From Cymbidium sinense (lineage: Eukaryota; Streptophyta; Magnoliopsida; Asparagales; Orchidaceae): a DNA stretch of 64,000 bases. Of the stretch, positions 22,401-34,330 are shown in pieces; positions within the stretch are counted from its first letter, which is position 1; every line of letters begins with the position of its first letter. The notes below the pieces were generated by a model. The model was not told the origin of the DNA. It did no database searches and was given only the letters and a program-made list of their open reading frames with translations. Position numbers and translations under genes: made by a program. The stretch is taken from contig CM038221.1 in the NCBI GenBank assembly GCA_021442155.1, forward strand, positions 79,686,494 through 79,750,493, in the 5' to 3' direction.

Positions 22401-24332
22401 TTTGGTTTGGGTTTATTTATGATTTGGGTTTAAGATTTAGGGTTTAGGGTTTATTTAGTTTAGGGCTTATTTTATTTAGGGTTTAGATTTAGTTTAGGGT
22501 TTAGGGTTTAGATTATTTAGATTTTGGGTTTATGATTTTTTTATTTTTTTATTTTTTTTATTTTTTATTTTATTTTATTTTTTAAATTTAGTAGATTTAT
22601 TTAGTTTATTTTATTTATTTTAATTTTTATTTAATTTAGTTTATTTTTTAGGTTTATTTATTTTTTAGTTTAGGTTTTATTTTGTTTATTTTTTAGGTTT
22701 ATTAGGTTTAGTTTATTTTTTTAATTTAGTTTTATTTTTTTATTTAGGTTTAAAATTTTATTTTTTAGTTTAGGTTTAGTTTTATTTTATTTTTTTAGGT
22801 TTAGGTTTAGGTTTATTTTAGGTTTATTTTATTTTTTTTTAGTTTAGGTTTAGTTTATTTTAGTTTATTTTTATTTTAGGTTTAGGTTTAGATTTTTATT
22901 TATTTTAGTTTAGTTTATTTTTTTAAATTTAGTTTATTTTATTTAGTTTGTTTTATTTTTAGTTTAGGTTAAGGTTTTTTTTTTACTTTAGGGTTTAGTT
23001 TTTTTTTAAGTTTCATTTTTAGGTTTATTTTTTAGTTTATATTTTTATTTAGTTTTTATTTTATTTTATTTTAGGTTTATTTTATTTTTTTTAGGTTTAG
23101 TTTTTCTTTTATATAGGTTTTTTATTTTGTTTTAGTTTAGTTTAGGTTTTTATTTATTTTATTTTAGTTTAGTTTATTTTATTTTATTTTTAGGTTTAGG
23201 TTTTAGTTTAGGTTTTATTTTATTTTATTTTTTGATTTTATTTAGGTTTATGTATTTTTATTTATTTTATTTTTAGGTTTTATTTAGTTTAGGTTTAGGT
23301 TTTTAGGGTTTAGTGTTTAAGGTTTAGTGTTTAGGGTTTAGGGTTTTAGGTTTAGGATTTAGAGTATAGGGTTTAGGGTTTTGGATTTTAGGGTTTGGGG
23401 TTTAGGGTTTAGGATTTAGGGTAGGGTTTATGATTTTTTAGGGTTTAGGTTTAGGTATTAGAGTTTAAATTTTTAGATTTTAAATTTAGTTTAGATTTTT
23501 TTATTTAGTTTAGTTTAGATTTTAGTTTAGAATTTTTAGATTTAGTTTAAATTTACTTTAGATTTAGTTTTAGGGTTTAGATTTAGGTTTAGATTTTATT
23601 TAATTTAAATTTTAGATTTAATTTTTAGTTTTGATTTACTTTAGTTTAGTTTATTTTAGTTTAGATTTAGTTTAGTTTAGAGTTTAGATTTAGATTTTTA
23701 GTTTAGTTTAGAGTTTATTTAGTTTAGATTTTAAATTTAATTTATTTAGTTTAGGTTTTAGTTAAGATTTTAGTTTATTTTGTTTAAATTTAGTTTACAT
23801 TTAATTTTAAATTTTTTTTAGGTTTAGACTTTTATTTATTTTAGAGTTTAAATTTAGTTTAGATTTTATTTTTATTTAGTTTAGTTTAGTATAGTTTAGA
23901 TTTTAGATTTAGTTTTAGAGTTTTGAGTTTAGTTTAGTTTAGATTTAGAGTTTTAGAGTTTAAATTTTTTTTTTTAGATTTAGATTTTTAGATTTAGTTT
24001 AGATTTAGTTTAGATTTTAGATTTTAGAGTTTAGATTTTAGTTTAGTTTAGATTTTTAGGCTTTTTAGATTTAGTTTAGAGTTTAGAGTCTAGATTTTTA
24101 GATTTTAGTAGATTTAATTTAGATTTTTAATTTAGTTTTTAGTTTAGTTTAGATTTTTAGGTTTAGTTTAGTTTAGTTTAGATTTAATTTAGATTTTTAG
24201 AGTTTAGATTTAGATTTAGTTTGGATTTTAGTTTAGTTTAGATTTTAAATTTTAGTTTAGAGTTTAGGGTTTAGGGGTATAGGGTTTAGGGTATAAGGTT
24301 TAAGGTTAGTTTAGAGGGTTTAAGATTTAGGA
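22401..24332. repeat. Telomere-like array 4
   Basis: Module order G (22401-22520), C (22540-22980), T (22980-23300), G (23300-23440), A (23440-24280), G (24280-24332), ending at the A7 junction of LINE-C. The array after LINE-D (34331-36174) has the same order. The phrase AGTTTAGAGGGTTTAAGATT just before LINE-C has counterparts lacking any LINE in other arrays (for example about 1155, 19445, 41288 and 49594). Confidence 0.87.
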
Positions 24333-24367
24333 TTTTTTTAGGGAACCCCATATAGGGGAGTTTTATT
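24333..24367 (-). terminator. LINE-C 3' terminus: AATAAA, then TTCCCTAAAAAAA
   Basis: AATAAA on the sense strand (24367-24362), then ATATGGGGTTCCCTAAAAAA and the C-rich strand of the array. The last bases of the element plus its short A tail read CCCTAAA, identical to one plant telomere C-strand unit. Confidence 0.8.
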
Positions 24368-24839
24368 GTCACAAAGAAAGTACAAGGTCCTTGGATCTGA
24401 ACTATCACTTAGAGCTACAATCAGAGAGGGTGAATTGTTATTACATAAGAAAAGAAAAAAAGGATGAAAGCGAAAAGATATAATGACAATAGAAAAGTCA
24501 AAGAATTTGATATGAGAAGATGAGAAGAGCTAAGCCACCTCGAATAGGAACAAAAGAGAAACCAAGATAACTAGAGAGAATGAAATTAGAGTTATATAAA
24601 GAAAGCTCTGAATTGAATAAGAGCTGAAGAAGATCAATGAACACAAGTTTGAGAGAAGAAAGACTTAGGCTCACACATGGATGGGCAACCACAAGCGTGA
24701 GCATCGGACTTCAATGAAGGGTTACATTACAATTCTTTTCAAAAATATGAGTGAAATCATCCCCATCATAGCTACATACTTGGGTAAAGTTGAGGTGGAG
24801 ATCAAATGATCTTAGTACCTGCATACAAAGCACTAGCAA

Positions 24840-25190
24840 AGCAATCATAGAAAAAGTAGTTCCACTATTCACCTAGTCAATTAATTGCCTCCAATCCCAA
24901 TAGAAAATAGCATCAACAAAACTATCCCAACATAGATGGAGAAGGAGTAGCCGACAAATCCTCCAAACAGTAAGACCACTATGAAAAGGAGTCCCCCACA
25001 TAGTATCTACAAACCAAGCAATAGAGAAGCAAACAAAAAGAAAAGCAGTTCCACTCATCATCCAGCCGACTAATTGCCTCCAATCCCAAAAGAAAGTAGC
25101 ATCATCAAGACTACCCTAACAAAGATGGGGAAGAAGCTGCCAAGTAATCCCCCAAATAGTAAGACCACCATGAAATGGAATCCAACCCAC
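24840..25190. repeat. 188-bp tandem duplication in the LINE-C 3' region
   Basis: AATTGCCTCCAATCCCA occurs at about 24884 and about 25072. Matching downstream phrases are AAAGTAGCATCA/AAATAGCATCA, CCCAACATAGATGG/CCTAACAAAGATGG and AGTAAGACCAC(T/C)ATGAAA. Two units, about 188 bp apart. Confidence 0.85.
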
Positions 25191-26063
25191 CAGAGGTAAA
25201 AGGTTTTTACAAGTAATAGCTCCAGATGTAAACATCCAGCTAATAACTACAGTGGTAAACCAATTATTCCCAGCCTAGACAAAATAGAAAAAAGACAAAG
25301 CTAATAGAGCTAACAAAACCTCAATCACCAGACCAACCCAAATAGCATAGGCACGGCCCAAAAGAGCTAACCTAACAACAAGCAACATATTACAAAGAAA
25401 AATAGCATGTCAACTATAACCACACCACAATAGTTCAGTCAACACAACAAAATAACCCAGTAATCCATCTAGATGATTTACAAAGCAGCAAATAAAAGAA
25501 ACCTAAGAATGAGACAAGTAGGCTTGAAGGGAGGCAATTACAATACAGAGAAGAAGTGCCATAATGGAAATCATAAGACCATAGTTGATACATCCATCGA
25601 AAAAAGAGGGTAGTTTGTACAAATGATAAGCAAGCGAAGACAGTAAACAAAACAGTAAAGAAAATTGATCAAAACCCCAACCATACATAGAAACCATGAG
25701 CAGCACAACAATAACAGGAGAAAGGACAGTAACAGCCAAAAATGGGTGATCACCTAAACCATCCAGGAGGGATGTAAAAAAGAGCAGTAAAACCTAGAAG
25801 GTCAAAAGAAAAAGTAGCCATCAAGCCCACCAATGAAAGCTAACAGTAGGCAAAAATAGTACCTAGCTTAGGTAAGGACAAAAACAACAACATGTAATTA
25901 GTGGAAGAGGCTGAGGAGCCATCCACCACCTGAACAGGAACACCAAAAAATTGTAACAAATAATTGACAATATTAAGAAGCCCAAAGTAAAATCGAGAAA
26001 AGAAGAGACAGACAGAGAAAAGCAAGGGAACCATTGAAGAAAACCAAACAATACAAGTTAATT

Positions 26064-29000
26064 TCTAAGATAAGGTAGACCAGAGTTATCCAAATTAATC
26101 AAACCACGCAATTGTTTAGGAAGATTAGAATGATCAAACAAAGTAAGCTCATTTTATCTAGCACCTAGATTAGAAAGATAGTCAGCATAGGCATTTCCTT
26201 CACGCCAAATGTTAGTAATCTTAAAGTAAACTTGAGAGAGGAGAGCTCTAGTATGGTTAAGAAGGTAGAATAAATCAGTGTTCCCCACCTTGGTGGAAGT
26301 CAACATGTCAATGAGTAAGAGAGCATCCACTTCAATCCAAATATTAAACCAACATTTTTGTAAACAAATGTCAATAGCTTTGTTAACAACCATCAATTCA
26401 GCCAAGATAACAAAACAAGCTTTAAAGGGATAGACAAAAGCACAAATGACATTACCTTCAAAGTACACCCCAACCAAAAGAAGTTTGAGATATTGACCCA
26501 TCAGTATTAATTTTATAGTATTGTTGTGTGGTTTGATCTAATAAATAATCTTAACTTCTTTATAGTGATGGTTTTCAGGCAGGCAAGGCCCAATTTTTTG
26601 GCTACAAATTTGCAACCTCTAAAATTGGTGTTAGTAATAAGGCTAGCATTAAATAAAGCACTGATTTTCTCTTTAGTTCTAATAATAATCCTTTTATGGT
26701 TCATGGGGATACCATGATGTTTATCATCATTTCTGTCTATCCATATGAACCATATAAGAGTGATGGCAATCAACACTTTAATGTGACCTTTCACAGCTTT
26801 TTGGAAATAAGCTTCAAGAAGTTGATATAAAGATAGAGAGCCATGAAAATGGTTATTATTGAAGAGATCATCATACCAAACCCATAATTTAGAGGCAATA
26901 ACACCATTGACAAAAACATGATCCACATTTTCAATGTGAAAACATCAATAACATTTTGATGGCAATTGAAAGCCTTTCCCCCCACAACAAAGAATCAACA
27001 GGAATGAAATTTTTCAAAATTCTCCAAGTAAGGATAGAATAAGAGATAGGGATAATGTTATTCCAAAGTTTAAAAAAGACATTAGAGAAAACATGAGCAT
27101 CTTTAATATGATTCCAAACCTCTTTAAGGATAAAATTGCCATTGTAGGACAGCTTAAAGAGAATCTGATCTGGCTTGTTAGAAATGATAGGAATGTTAGA
27201 AAATATATCTAAAAGAGAAATAGGAATATAATAAGAATGTTTACTATCATTCCAATTATTGTTAATCCAAAAAAGAGTTAACTTTAATAGTAAAAGTAGA
27301 ATGAGTAAATAATAAATCATCAATAAAGCCACTACCACTCCAGTTGTCTTGCCAAAAGAAAGAGGATCCTGAATTGATATCCCAAGAAATAAGGGATTCA
27401 ACTTCCCATTTGATGGAACAATGTATTTTCCAAACCTGAGAGTCACCCACTTTGTAAGGACAGATAAGAGGATGCTTACCCTGACAATATTTAGCAGTTA
27501 TAAAATTTTTCCAGAGACTATTATTGCTCCTAAAATTCCACCAAAGTTTATGAGAGAAGGCAGTAATAGCTTCACGAATAGACTTGCAGCCAAGCCCACC
27601 TTCAACCAGGGGGCCACAACATTTATACCAAGAAGTCCAATGCATCCTTTTAGCTGAATTGTTAGAACCCCAGAAAAATTTATTAAGGAGATGATCTATT
27701 ATGTTTAAAATAGAATTAGTATGGATGATGGTTTGAATAAGATATAAAGGCATAGAATTGAGAGTACTCTTGAGCAAAGTAAGTCTACCACCAAAGGAGA
27801 GCAAATGAAATTCCAAAACCGAAATTTTATTGGCAATTTTTTGAATAAGTTCATCAAAAAGATGAGATCTTTTAATTCCTTTGAATAAAGGAGCACCTAA
27901 ATATTTAATAGGGAGTTGTTGGTGTTGAAAGTTAGTGATTCTCAAGATTTGATTAATTTTGAAATTAGAAATTTTAGAAGAAGTAATGAAGCAACTTTTG
28001 CCTTCATTAATAGAAAGTCCACATTCTTTGCCAAAACTATTAAGAAATTTCTTAAGCCTTTTGATATGATTAATGGAGGCATTGCAAAAGATAATGAAAT
28101 CATCAGCAAAACTAAGATGAGAAATAGGTATACCACCAAGAGTTCTAAAGAACATGGTAGGATTGTTATTGAAAAGATCATTTAAGCTTCTAGAAAGATA
28201 ATCAACAGCTATAATAAGCAGGGAAGGGGACAAAGGATCTCCTTGTCTCAACCCATGAGAAGAATGGAAAAAACATTTAGCCTTACCATTAAGAAGAATA
28301 GAAACCAAGCATTTCTAATACAATTTTTAACTAGGTAAATGAAATTATCAGAGAAGCCCAACAAATGAAGGATATTTAAAAGGAAATCCCATGAGATATT
28401 GTCAAAGGCTTTAGAAATATCTAATTTAAAAAGGGTGTTACCACCTCTAGTAGGAACATCCAAATCATGAATCAGCTCTTGGGCAAGTAGAATGTTATCA
28501 AATATAGATCTACCTATAACAAAGCTAGTTTGGTTAAGAGAGATGATTTTTTGAAGCAAGGGACTAATTCTATTTGCAAGCATTTCAGAGATCAGTTTAT
28601 TAAAGAAAGAGCAAAGACTAATAGGTCTGAATTCATTCATAGAATTAGGATTATTAAATTTATGAATAAGGCTAATGGAAGTGCTAGAAAAATATTTAGG
28701 GAGAGGATTACCAATAAAAAAATTAGCAACAGCTTCAATTAAGTCATGCTTAATAACAGGCCAACAATGTTGAATAAAAGAGAGTAGTGTAACCCTCTGG
28801 ACCAGCAATAGAGTCAATGTTCATATTGTTAAGAAATTTACAAATCTCATCCTCCGTAGGTAACCTAGTAAGCAAATGATTATCATCACTAGTAATAATA
28901 GGGGGATCAAATGAGGGTTAGAGATAGCTTCAACAGAGTGGCACTTGTTAAGCATATATCTAAAATGATTAAGAATAGTCTTTAATCTCATTAGTGTTAG

Positions 29001-30146
29001 TGATCCAGTCTCCATTATCATTTTTACTTTTTTGGATAGAGTTTAAAGCTCTCTTTTTATTAAATAAAGCATGGAAAGACCTAGTATTCCTATCCCCATC
29101 AGCAATATGCTTACTAGCAACTTTTTGGTGCCAATAAGTTTCTTCCATATTCTAATATTTGACTAGATTATCTTTAGCTTCATTCAATTCATTCAGCTTA
29201 GAAGAATCAATTAAAACTATATTCTCAAGATCACAAACCAAAAGCTCCATATTTTTTATATTCGCAAAAAGGTTTTTAAAATAGTGTTTGTTCTACCAAA
29301 CTAGATTTTGTTTAAGCTTTTTAAGTTTAAACCATAATCTAATCATGCCTTTAACCGAATTATCAGGGTGTAAGGGGGCAGCCCAATTGGTGGCAACAAC
29401 TTTATCAAAATCAAGATGTTGAATCCACATATTTTGAAATTTGAAAGTGGACAAGGGATTTAGCCTCTTAGAATTATGTTTAACCAAAAGCAAAAGAGGA
29501 GCATGATCTGATAAAGTTCTATTCAAATGTTCAACAGAGGTAAGAGGCCATTGATTAATCTAATAAGAGTTGAAAAGGACTCTATCAAGTTGTTGCCAGA
29601 GTTTAGAGTTGTGCCAAGTATAGTGAGATCTGGTAAAATCGATATCAATAAGATTGCAATCAAGAATCATATTAGAAAATTCTTCCATAGAGTGAATATT
29701 AGGAGAGCAACCACCCCTTCTTTCAGATGAAGAAAGCATAGTGTTAAAATCACCCCCAACCAACCAAGGTTTGTCAATCGAGAGAGCAAAACTTCTTAAA
29801 TTCTCCCAAAGGATATTACGACTAGTTCTATTACAAGAAGCATAAATAAAAGAGTCTAACACACAAGAATCACCATAAGAAATTTGAGCATTAACAACTT
29901 GATGAAGATCATCTAAAATAGTAACATTTAAAGAAGAATTCCAAAAACACCAAATTTTATTACTGATGTTAGAGAAAAAATTATTGAAACTCAGTATTCT
30001 AGCAACATGATTGATCGTAACAGCATTAATAAGAGGCTCAATAACAATAAGTAAATAGATATTGTTAATTCTGTAGAGATTTCTAATACGATTACAAACA
30101 ATGAGGTACCAATCCCTCGAACATTCCAAATTAGAGAATTAAGCAT
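26064..30146 (-). pseudogene. ORF2 of LINE-C: endonuclease, reverse transcriptase, zf-RVT, RNase H (frameshifted)
   Basis: Starts at ATG 30146 with LIWNVRGIG, the usual N-terminus of AP-type LINE endonucleases. The frame then shifts. Endonuclease motifs follow: GGDFNT (29757-29741), HYTWHNS and LDRVLFN (about 29610-29570), SDHAPLLL (about 29510-29488). The RT region gives FRPISLCSFFNKLISE, then FKLDISKAFDNISWDFLL (about 28430-28380), LRQGDPLSPS (about 28250-28225) and the catalytic LSFADDFIIF (about 28118-28090), inside a 348-residue open frame (27262-28308). Downstream is a zf-RVT block (LTWRILKNFIPVDSLLWG, about 27030-26980). The RNase H domain has DGS (about 26503), AEL, EVDALLLIDML and the final AD (about 26180). 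A stop falls at 26154, and the usual C-terminal tail (LPKQLRGLINLDN) reads on to about 26064. At least three frameshifts make it non-functional. Confidence 0.9.
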
Positions 30147-30242
30147 AAGGAAATTTTTAAAGAAGAAAATACAGAAAAAATACCAAAAAGATAGAAATAA
30201 TAACTCAATGTAAACACCAAAAGTAGTAACACAACAAATCTT

Positions 30243-31872
30243 ATTTATGAGAAGAAGAGGCAGATCTAGTATCTATGAGGATTTTGATGTTGTATGTTAG
30301 ATTTAAGAGATTTGTTTTTAAAAATAGTTTGAAGTTTCTATTTTTATCTAGAGTGTCACCATCTGATAAAGATTGGTTAATCAGATTATTGATAGGATAA
30401 GGCTAGACAAGAACATCTCTGATAATAACTTCTCATTCTTGAAAATTAGAAATCTGTTGAAAAGTGGGATTAAAATGAATATCAATCTTGAATTAGGAGA
30501 AGGAGAAGTAGTGTTACCATTCAGAACATAATGACCAATGTTAGAAAAAATGTCAAGTTCAATATTAGCAACCACATTCAGATTTTCAGTTAAGTTATCA
30601 TTTAAATCCTCATGTTCATCATTTAAAGACAGCAAGAAGGTCGGAATATATTCATTAAAGATAGAATCATCATTTTTTTTTAATCTCTTGGCAATTAGAA
30701 TTAGCCAAAAGAGGCAAATTCCCCTGCAAAGGAAGGTTTTTAGTCAAAGCATCCTTTTCCACATTATGAGGAGTGATGGTAGTAGTGGCATGCAAAGTAT
30801 ATTCATCAATTTTTGGAACCTCCAAAGATTCTAGAGAATTCAAAGCATAATCAGCATTTAAGTTTTTCTTAGGCATGGAAATTATTTTATTGGCTTTATC
30901 AGTAGTTGATTTAGAGGTAAGATAATGTATAATTTTTTGTTTGAGATGTGGGTGAAGAACAAAGCATTAGGTATTGTCGTGCCCATGAATCTTACAATGA
31001 GAACAGAAAACTAGAAAATTTTTAAATTCAACCTTTTGAGAATAACTAAACTTTTTAGATCCAATCCAGATATCCTTAGGATGTTTTTTAGAAATATCCA
31101 GTTCAACCAAAATGCGAGCAACAGAAGATCGGCAGTGAACAACATTGGCCTGATCGATTTGAAGCGGCCACCCAAAAAGCACCCTAACTGCAAATAAAAC
31201 CTAATGAGTAACATAATGAATTCACATATTTGGAAGAGCTAACCATACTGGAACAATCGATGATTCCTCTTTTATATCAAAAAGAGGCGACCACTTTAAC
31301 AATCTCATTTAGCAGTTAAAGACAAAATAAGAACGACATAAGAAAACCCTTGAATAATCTAAGTCATTTGATAGTTGAATAAAAATGTGTCTCGAATTGA
31401 TTAAACGAACAGAAAAGGCACCCAAAAGCCTTAGGTTATGGAAGAAAGATCATATATTATCCAAATTGGGTCGACGTAAAACAAATTTTCCAATCAAAGA
31501 AAACTCAAAAGGTTTGGCAAGCTTCTCAACATCAAGATCAGAACACATGATAGCCGGCATTCCTTGAAACGATGTGGAAACCAGATTCACATAGTCGGGA
31601 GAGTTAGAGCTCTTACCAGAGAGGGCATCCTTGAAAGATTTAATTACAAGAGTGATAGTGAGTTGAGAATTCCCCACCAAGATGGATGCCCTAGCCGAAG
31701 CATCCTGAATGGCAGCAGGAAGCCGCGGGTTCAAATCCACCGCAGCCATAATCAAAAGGGGGACATCACCTATGAAACCCGAGAGTGATGAAATAGCAGG
31801 AACTCGATGGGAATGGAGGAAGGAGAGCCCAAATCTAAAGCTGATGGCATGAATAAAGGGAAATGAGATCAA
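30243..31872 (-). pseudogene. ORF1 of LINE-C (DUF4283-like plus CCHC knuckle), broken
   Basis: The start at 31872 gives a 140-residue open frame to 31450, containing IKSFKDALSG and FQGMPAIMCSDLDVEKLAK (DUF4283-like region). After a stop, other frames carry the LSNDLDYSRVF and QMRLLKWSPLFDIKEES-like blocks. Next comes RILVELDISKKHPKDIWIG, then the knuckle FCSHCKIHGHDNT, which has CX2CX4HX4 spacing; an in-frame stop precedes the last Cys (about 30967). A variable linker follows, and the C-terminal block LSDGDTLDKNR ends at a stop at about 30243. In this LINE type the protein coats element RNA and is needed in cis for retrotransposition. It lies directly upstream of ORF2, about 100 bp apart. Confidence 0.85.
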
Positions 31873-31889
31873 AGGAGAGGGATGAGGGG

Positions 31890-32584
31890 TTTTGGTTTTG
31901 GGTTTACGATTAGTTTAGTTTTTTAGGTTTATTTATTTTTAGTTTAGGGTTAGTTTTTTATTTAGTTTAGTTTTAGTTTAGTTTAGTTTAGTTTAGTTTA
32001 GTTTAGTTTTAGTTTAGGTTTAGGTTTATTTTTTTTAATTTAGTTCAGGTTTAGTTTTTTATTTTAGTTTAGGTTTAGGTTTATTTTAGTTTAGTTTAGT
32101 TTAGTTTATTTTTAGTTTATTTTAGGATTTAAGGTTTAGGGTTAGGGTTTAGAGTTTAGGGTTTAGGGTTTAGGATTTTAGGGTTTAGGGTTTAGGGTTT
32201 AGGGTTTATGATTTTTTAGGGTTTAGTTTAGGGTTTAGGGTTTATATTTTATTTATTTTATTTATTTTTAGGTTTAGGTTTTTATTTTATTATATTTTAG
32301 GTCTATTTTATTTTTATTTTAGATTTAGTTTTTATTTTATTTAACTTTTTATTTTTAGGTTTATTTTATTTTTTTAGTTTCTTTAAGTTTTTATTTATTT
32401 TATTTTAGTTTAGTTTTTATTTTTACTTTAATTTATTTTTATGTTTTAATTTAGGTTTTTATTTTATTTTATTTTATTATTTTATTTAGGTTTATGTTTA
32501 TTTATTTATTTTATTTTAGGTTTTATTTAGTTTAGGTTTAGGTTTTTAGTGTTTAGGGTTTTAGGTTTTTAGGGTTTTTAGGGT
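31890..32584. repeat. Telomere-like array 5
   Basis: Begins just 5' of LINE-C with GGTTTTGGTTTTGGGTTTA, then (TTTAG)n to about 32110, G module to 32240, T module 32240-32550 and a short G stretch before LINE-D. The T module carries GGTCTATTTTATTTTTATTT at about 32305, shared with the arrays at 15861, 19628 and 41510. Confidence 0.87.
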
Positions 32585-34330
32585 ACCAATCCATCTAACA
32601 TTCTAAATAAGAAAATTAAACATAAAGAAATAAAATGGGGTTAAGAAAAGGTTAATTAAGAGAGGAGAGGGAGCCCGCATGAGATATAGTCTTTCTTGGT
32701 TGTTTAGGAGGAAAATTTTTAACATTTTTTCTCTTTTTTGTGTGATAAGTTTGGAAACCATTTTCTTTTCCTGTAGAATCATCATCTGAGAAGGATTTAG
32801 TAACATTAGTCATAGATTTAGGAGAAAGCTCTTGTCTAGAAGTGAGTTCTCCTTCTTCCAAAACATTGGAGTTTATTAAAAACAAATGAGCATCAGGAAT
32901 TGCAAGAGAGGGAGCAGAAATAGATTTATTAAGAAGGCAAGTGTGAACACCAAGCCCTTCCTCTTCATTACCCAAATTATTAGACAAAACCAAATTTTTT
33001 AGAAAATTTAAATCATCCAGGGCTTGCAAAATAGAATCAGGTTTTGCAACTTGATTATCATGAGGAACTAAAACCATATTCTCCATTGAATTCGAATGAT
33101 GCATATCATTAATATCATCATTAATATTCTCGATTAAAGCTTCATTTTCATTTATCAAATCTGGCTAGAATGTAGGGATCGAATTGGAGGAAATAGAATC
33201 GTCATCTAAAAGTTTAGATAAACTATTATTTTCCACATTAGAATCCTTTAATTTCATATAAGAAGTAAGAGGTAAAACAACCTTATTAGGAACACTCAAA
33301 AAATCTTTTTTTCCGATGTAACTTTTTGATATTTAACATTGGTCACCCTACGGTTAGGAATAGAAGTTTCCTTAGTAGGGATTTTCTTTTTTAGGTGATG
33401 ATGAAGAATGAAACATTTAGAATTATCATGCCCGTGGATTTTATAGTGAGATCGAAAGACAAGGAAATTTTCAAATTCAATTCTTTGTATATAACCATAA
33501 TTTTTAGATCCTAACTAGATTTCTTTGGGGTGTTTCTTGGTAATGTCCAATTCAATAAAGATTCTACCCACTGAAGGATGAGATTATATAGCCGTCGCCT
33601 GATCAATTTGTAACGATCGACTAAATAAAGTACTCACAGCAAAAAGGAATTGATGGTTAACGAAAAGAATTCACATATTGGGGAGAGAAATCCAAACTAG
33701 AATGATTAGGGATTCTTCCTTAAGATTAAATAGTGGAGTCCATTTCAACAACTTCATTTGGCAATTAAAAATAAAATAAGAATGACGAGAGAAAACACGA
33801 GAGTAATCCAAATCATTCATCAACTGAATCAAAATGTGGCGTCGATCAATTACAGCAATCGTAAAAGCACCAGAAAGCTTCAGACTATGAAAGAAAGAGT
33901 GAATTTTTCCAGATTAGGCCTACAAAGAGTAAACTTTCCAGCCAAAGTGAATTCAAATGGCTTAGCAAGCTTTTCCACAACCAGATCTGAGCACATAACC
34001 ATAGGCAAGCCTTGAAAAGATGTCGAAACAATTTCCACGGGCTCACCTGAGCAACCGTCCTTACCAGTGAGGACGTCTTTGAATGATTTAATAGCAGCCA
34101 AAGCCATGTTAGATGATGCCCTAGTTGGATATGTAGGATCCTTCTGTTTTCCCGAAGGAATCATCGGGGAAGACGCCAAGCTGCGTCATCACTCCAAGAA
34201 AATCACAATGTCGGCCAGAGGCCTCAGATTTCGGAAGGAATCCTTTGAGAATCGCACAAAATAGTCGCAATCAAAGCCAAAATGAGAGGGAAAGGAAATC
34301 GCTGTGAGAATGAGAGGCGTAGGGAGTTTT
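32585..34330 (-). mobile_element. LINE-D: ORF1-only fragment with its 5' end
   Basis: Contains the 5' leader, all of ORF1 and the first codons of ORF2, then stops abruptly: on the sense strand MFNFLI*NVRWIGT, the relic of the endonuclease start, runs straight into array at about 32585. It is thus truncated at the 3' side, which target-primed reverse transcription does not normally produce. The eroded copy at 20886-22400 ends at the same point and has the same flanking modules. Confidence 0.85.
32652..34179 (-). pseudogene. ORF1 of LINE-D, broken
   Basis: N-terminal part 34179-33880 has MASSPMIPS, IKSFKDVLTGK, FQGLPMVMCSDLVVEKLAK and PFEFTLAGKFTLCRPNLEK. The middle is shifted between frames: RSYFIFNCQMKLLKWTPLF-like near 33780-33740 and IHGHDNSKCF near 33430-33400. 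In the knuckle the first two Cys have changed to Arg and Tyr (RSHYKIHGHDNSKC). The C-terminal part (33158-32652, 168 residues) is acidic and Asn-rich, then basic (FSDDDSTGKENGFQTY, KKRKNVKNFPPK), and ends at a normal stop at 32652. This is the cleanest ORF1 C-terminus in the window. Role as for other ORF1 copies; the altered knuckle argues against function. Confidence 0.82.

Larger units (their letters stand above)
24333..26063 (-). other. 3' region of LINE-C
   Basis: About 1.7 kb between the ORF2 stop and the A7 tail, A-rich on +. It holds a 188-bp tandem duplication and the family 3' box GAGCATC..ACTTCAATGAAGGG near 24700. Overlapping minus-strand open frames at 25435-25753 and 25840-26051 are hydrophobic and not individually supported as genes. 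Plant L1 elements usually have much shorter 3' regions. Confidence 0.7.
24333..31889 (-). mobile_element. LINE-C: full-length plant L1-type LINE, best preserved copy
   Basis: About 7.56 kb on the minus strand with every expected part: pyrimidine-rich 5' end (about 31889), ORF1 (31872-30243), ORF2 with endonuclease, reverse transcriptase, zf-RVT and RNase H (30146-26064), a long 3' region with an internal tandem repeat, AATAAA (24362-24367) and an A7 tail (24339-24333). It is flanked on both sides by telomere-like arrays of the same polarity. Frameshifts and stops mean no intact ORF2, so this copy looks inactive, but the catalytic motifs remain readable, which suggests a comparatively recent insertion. 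Confidence 0.93.

Noticed and set aside
26526..28742. Plus-strand open frames overlapping LINE-C (for example 27421-27657 and 27916-28185)
   Set aside because: They are antisense shadows of the reverse transcriptase and carry no motifs of their own.
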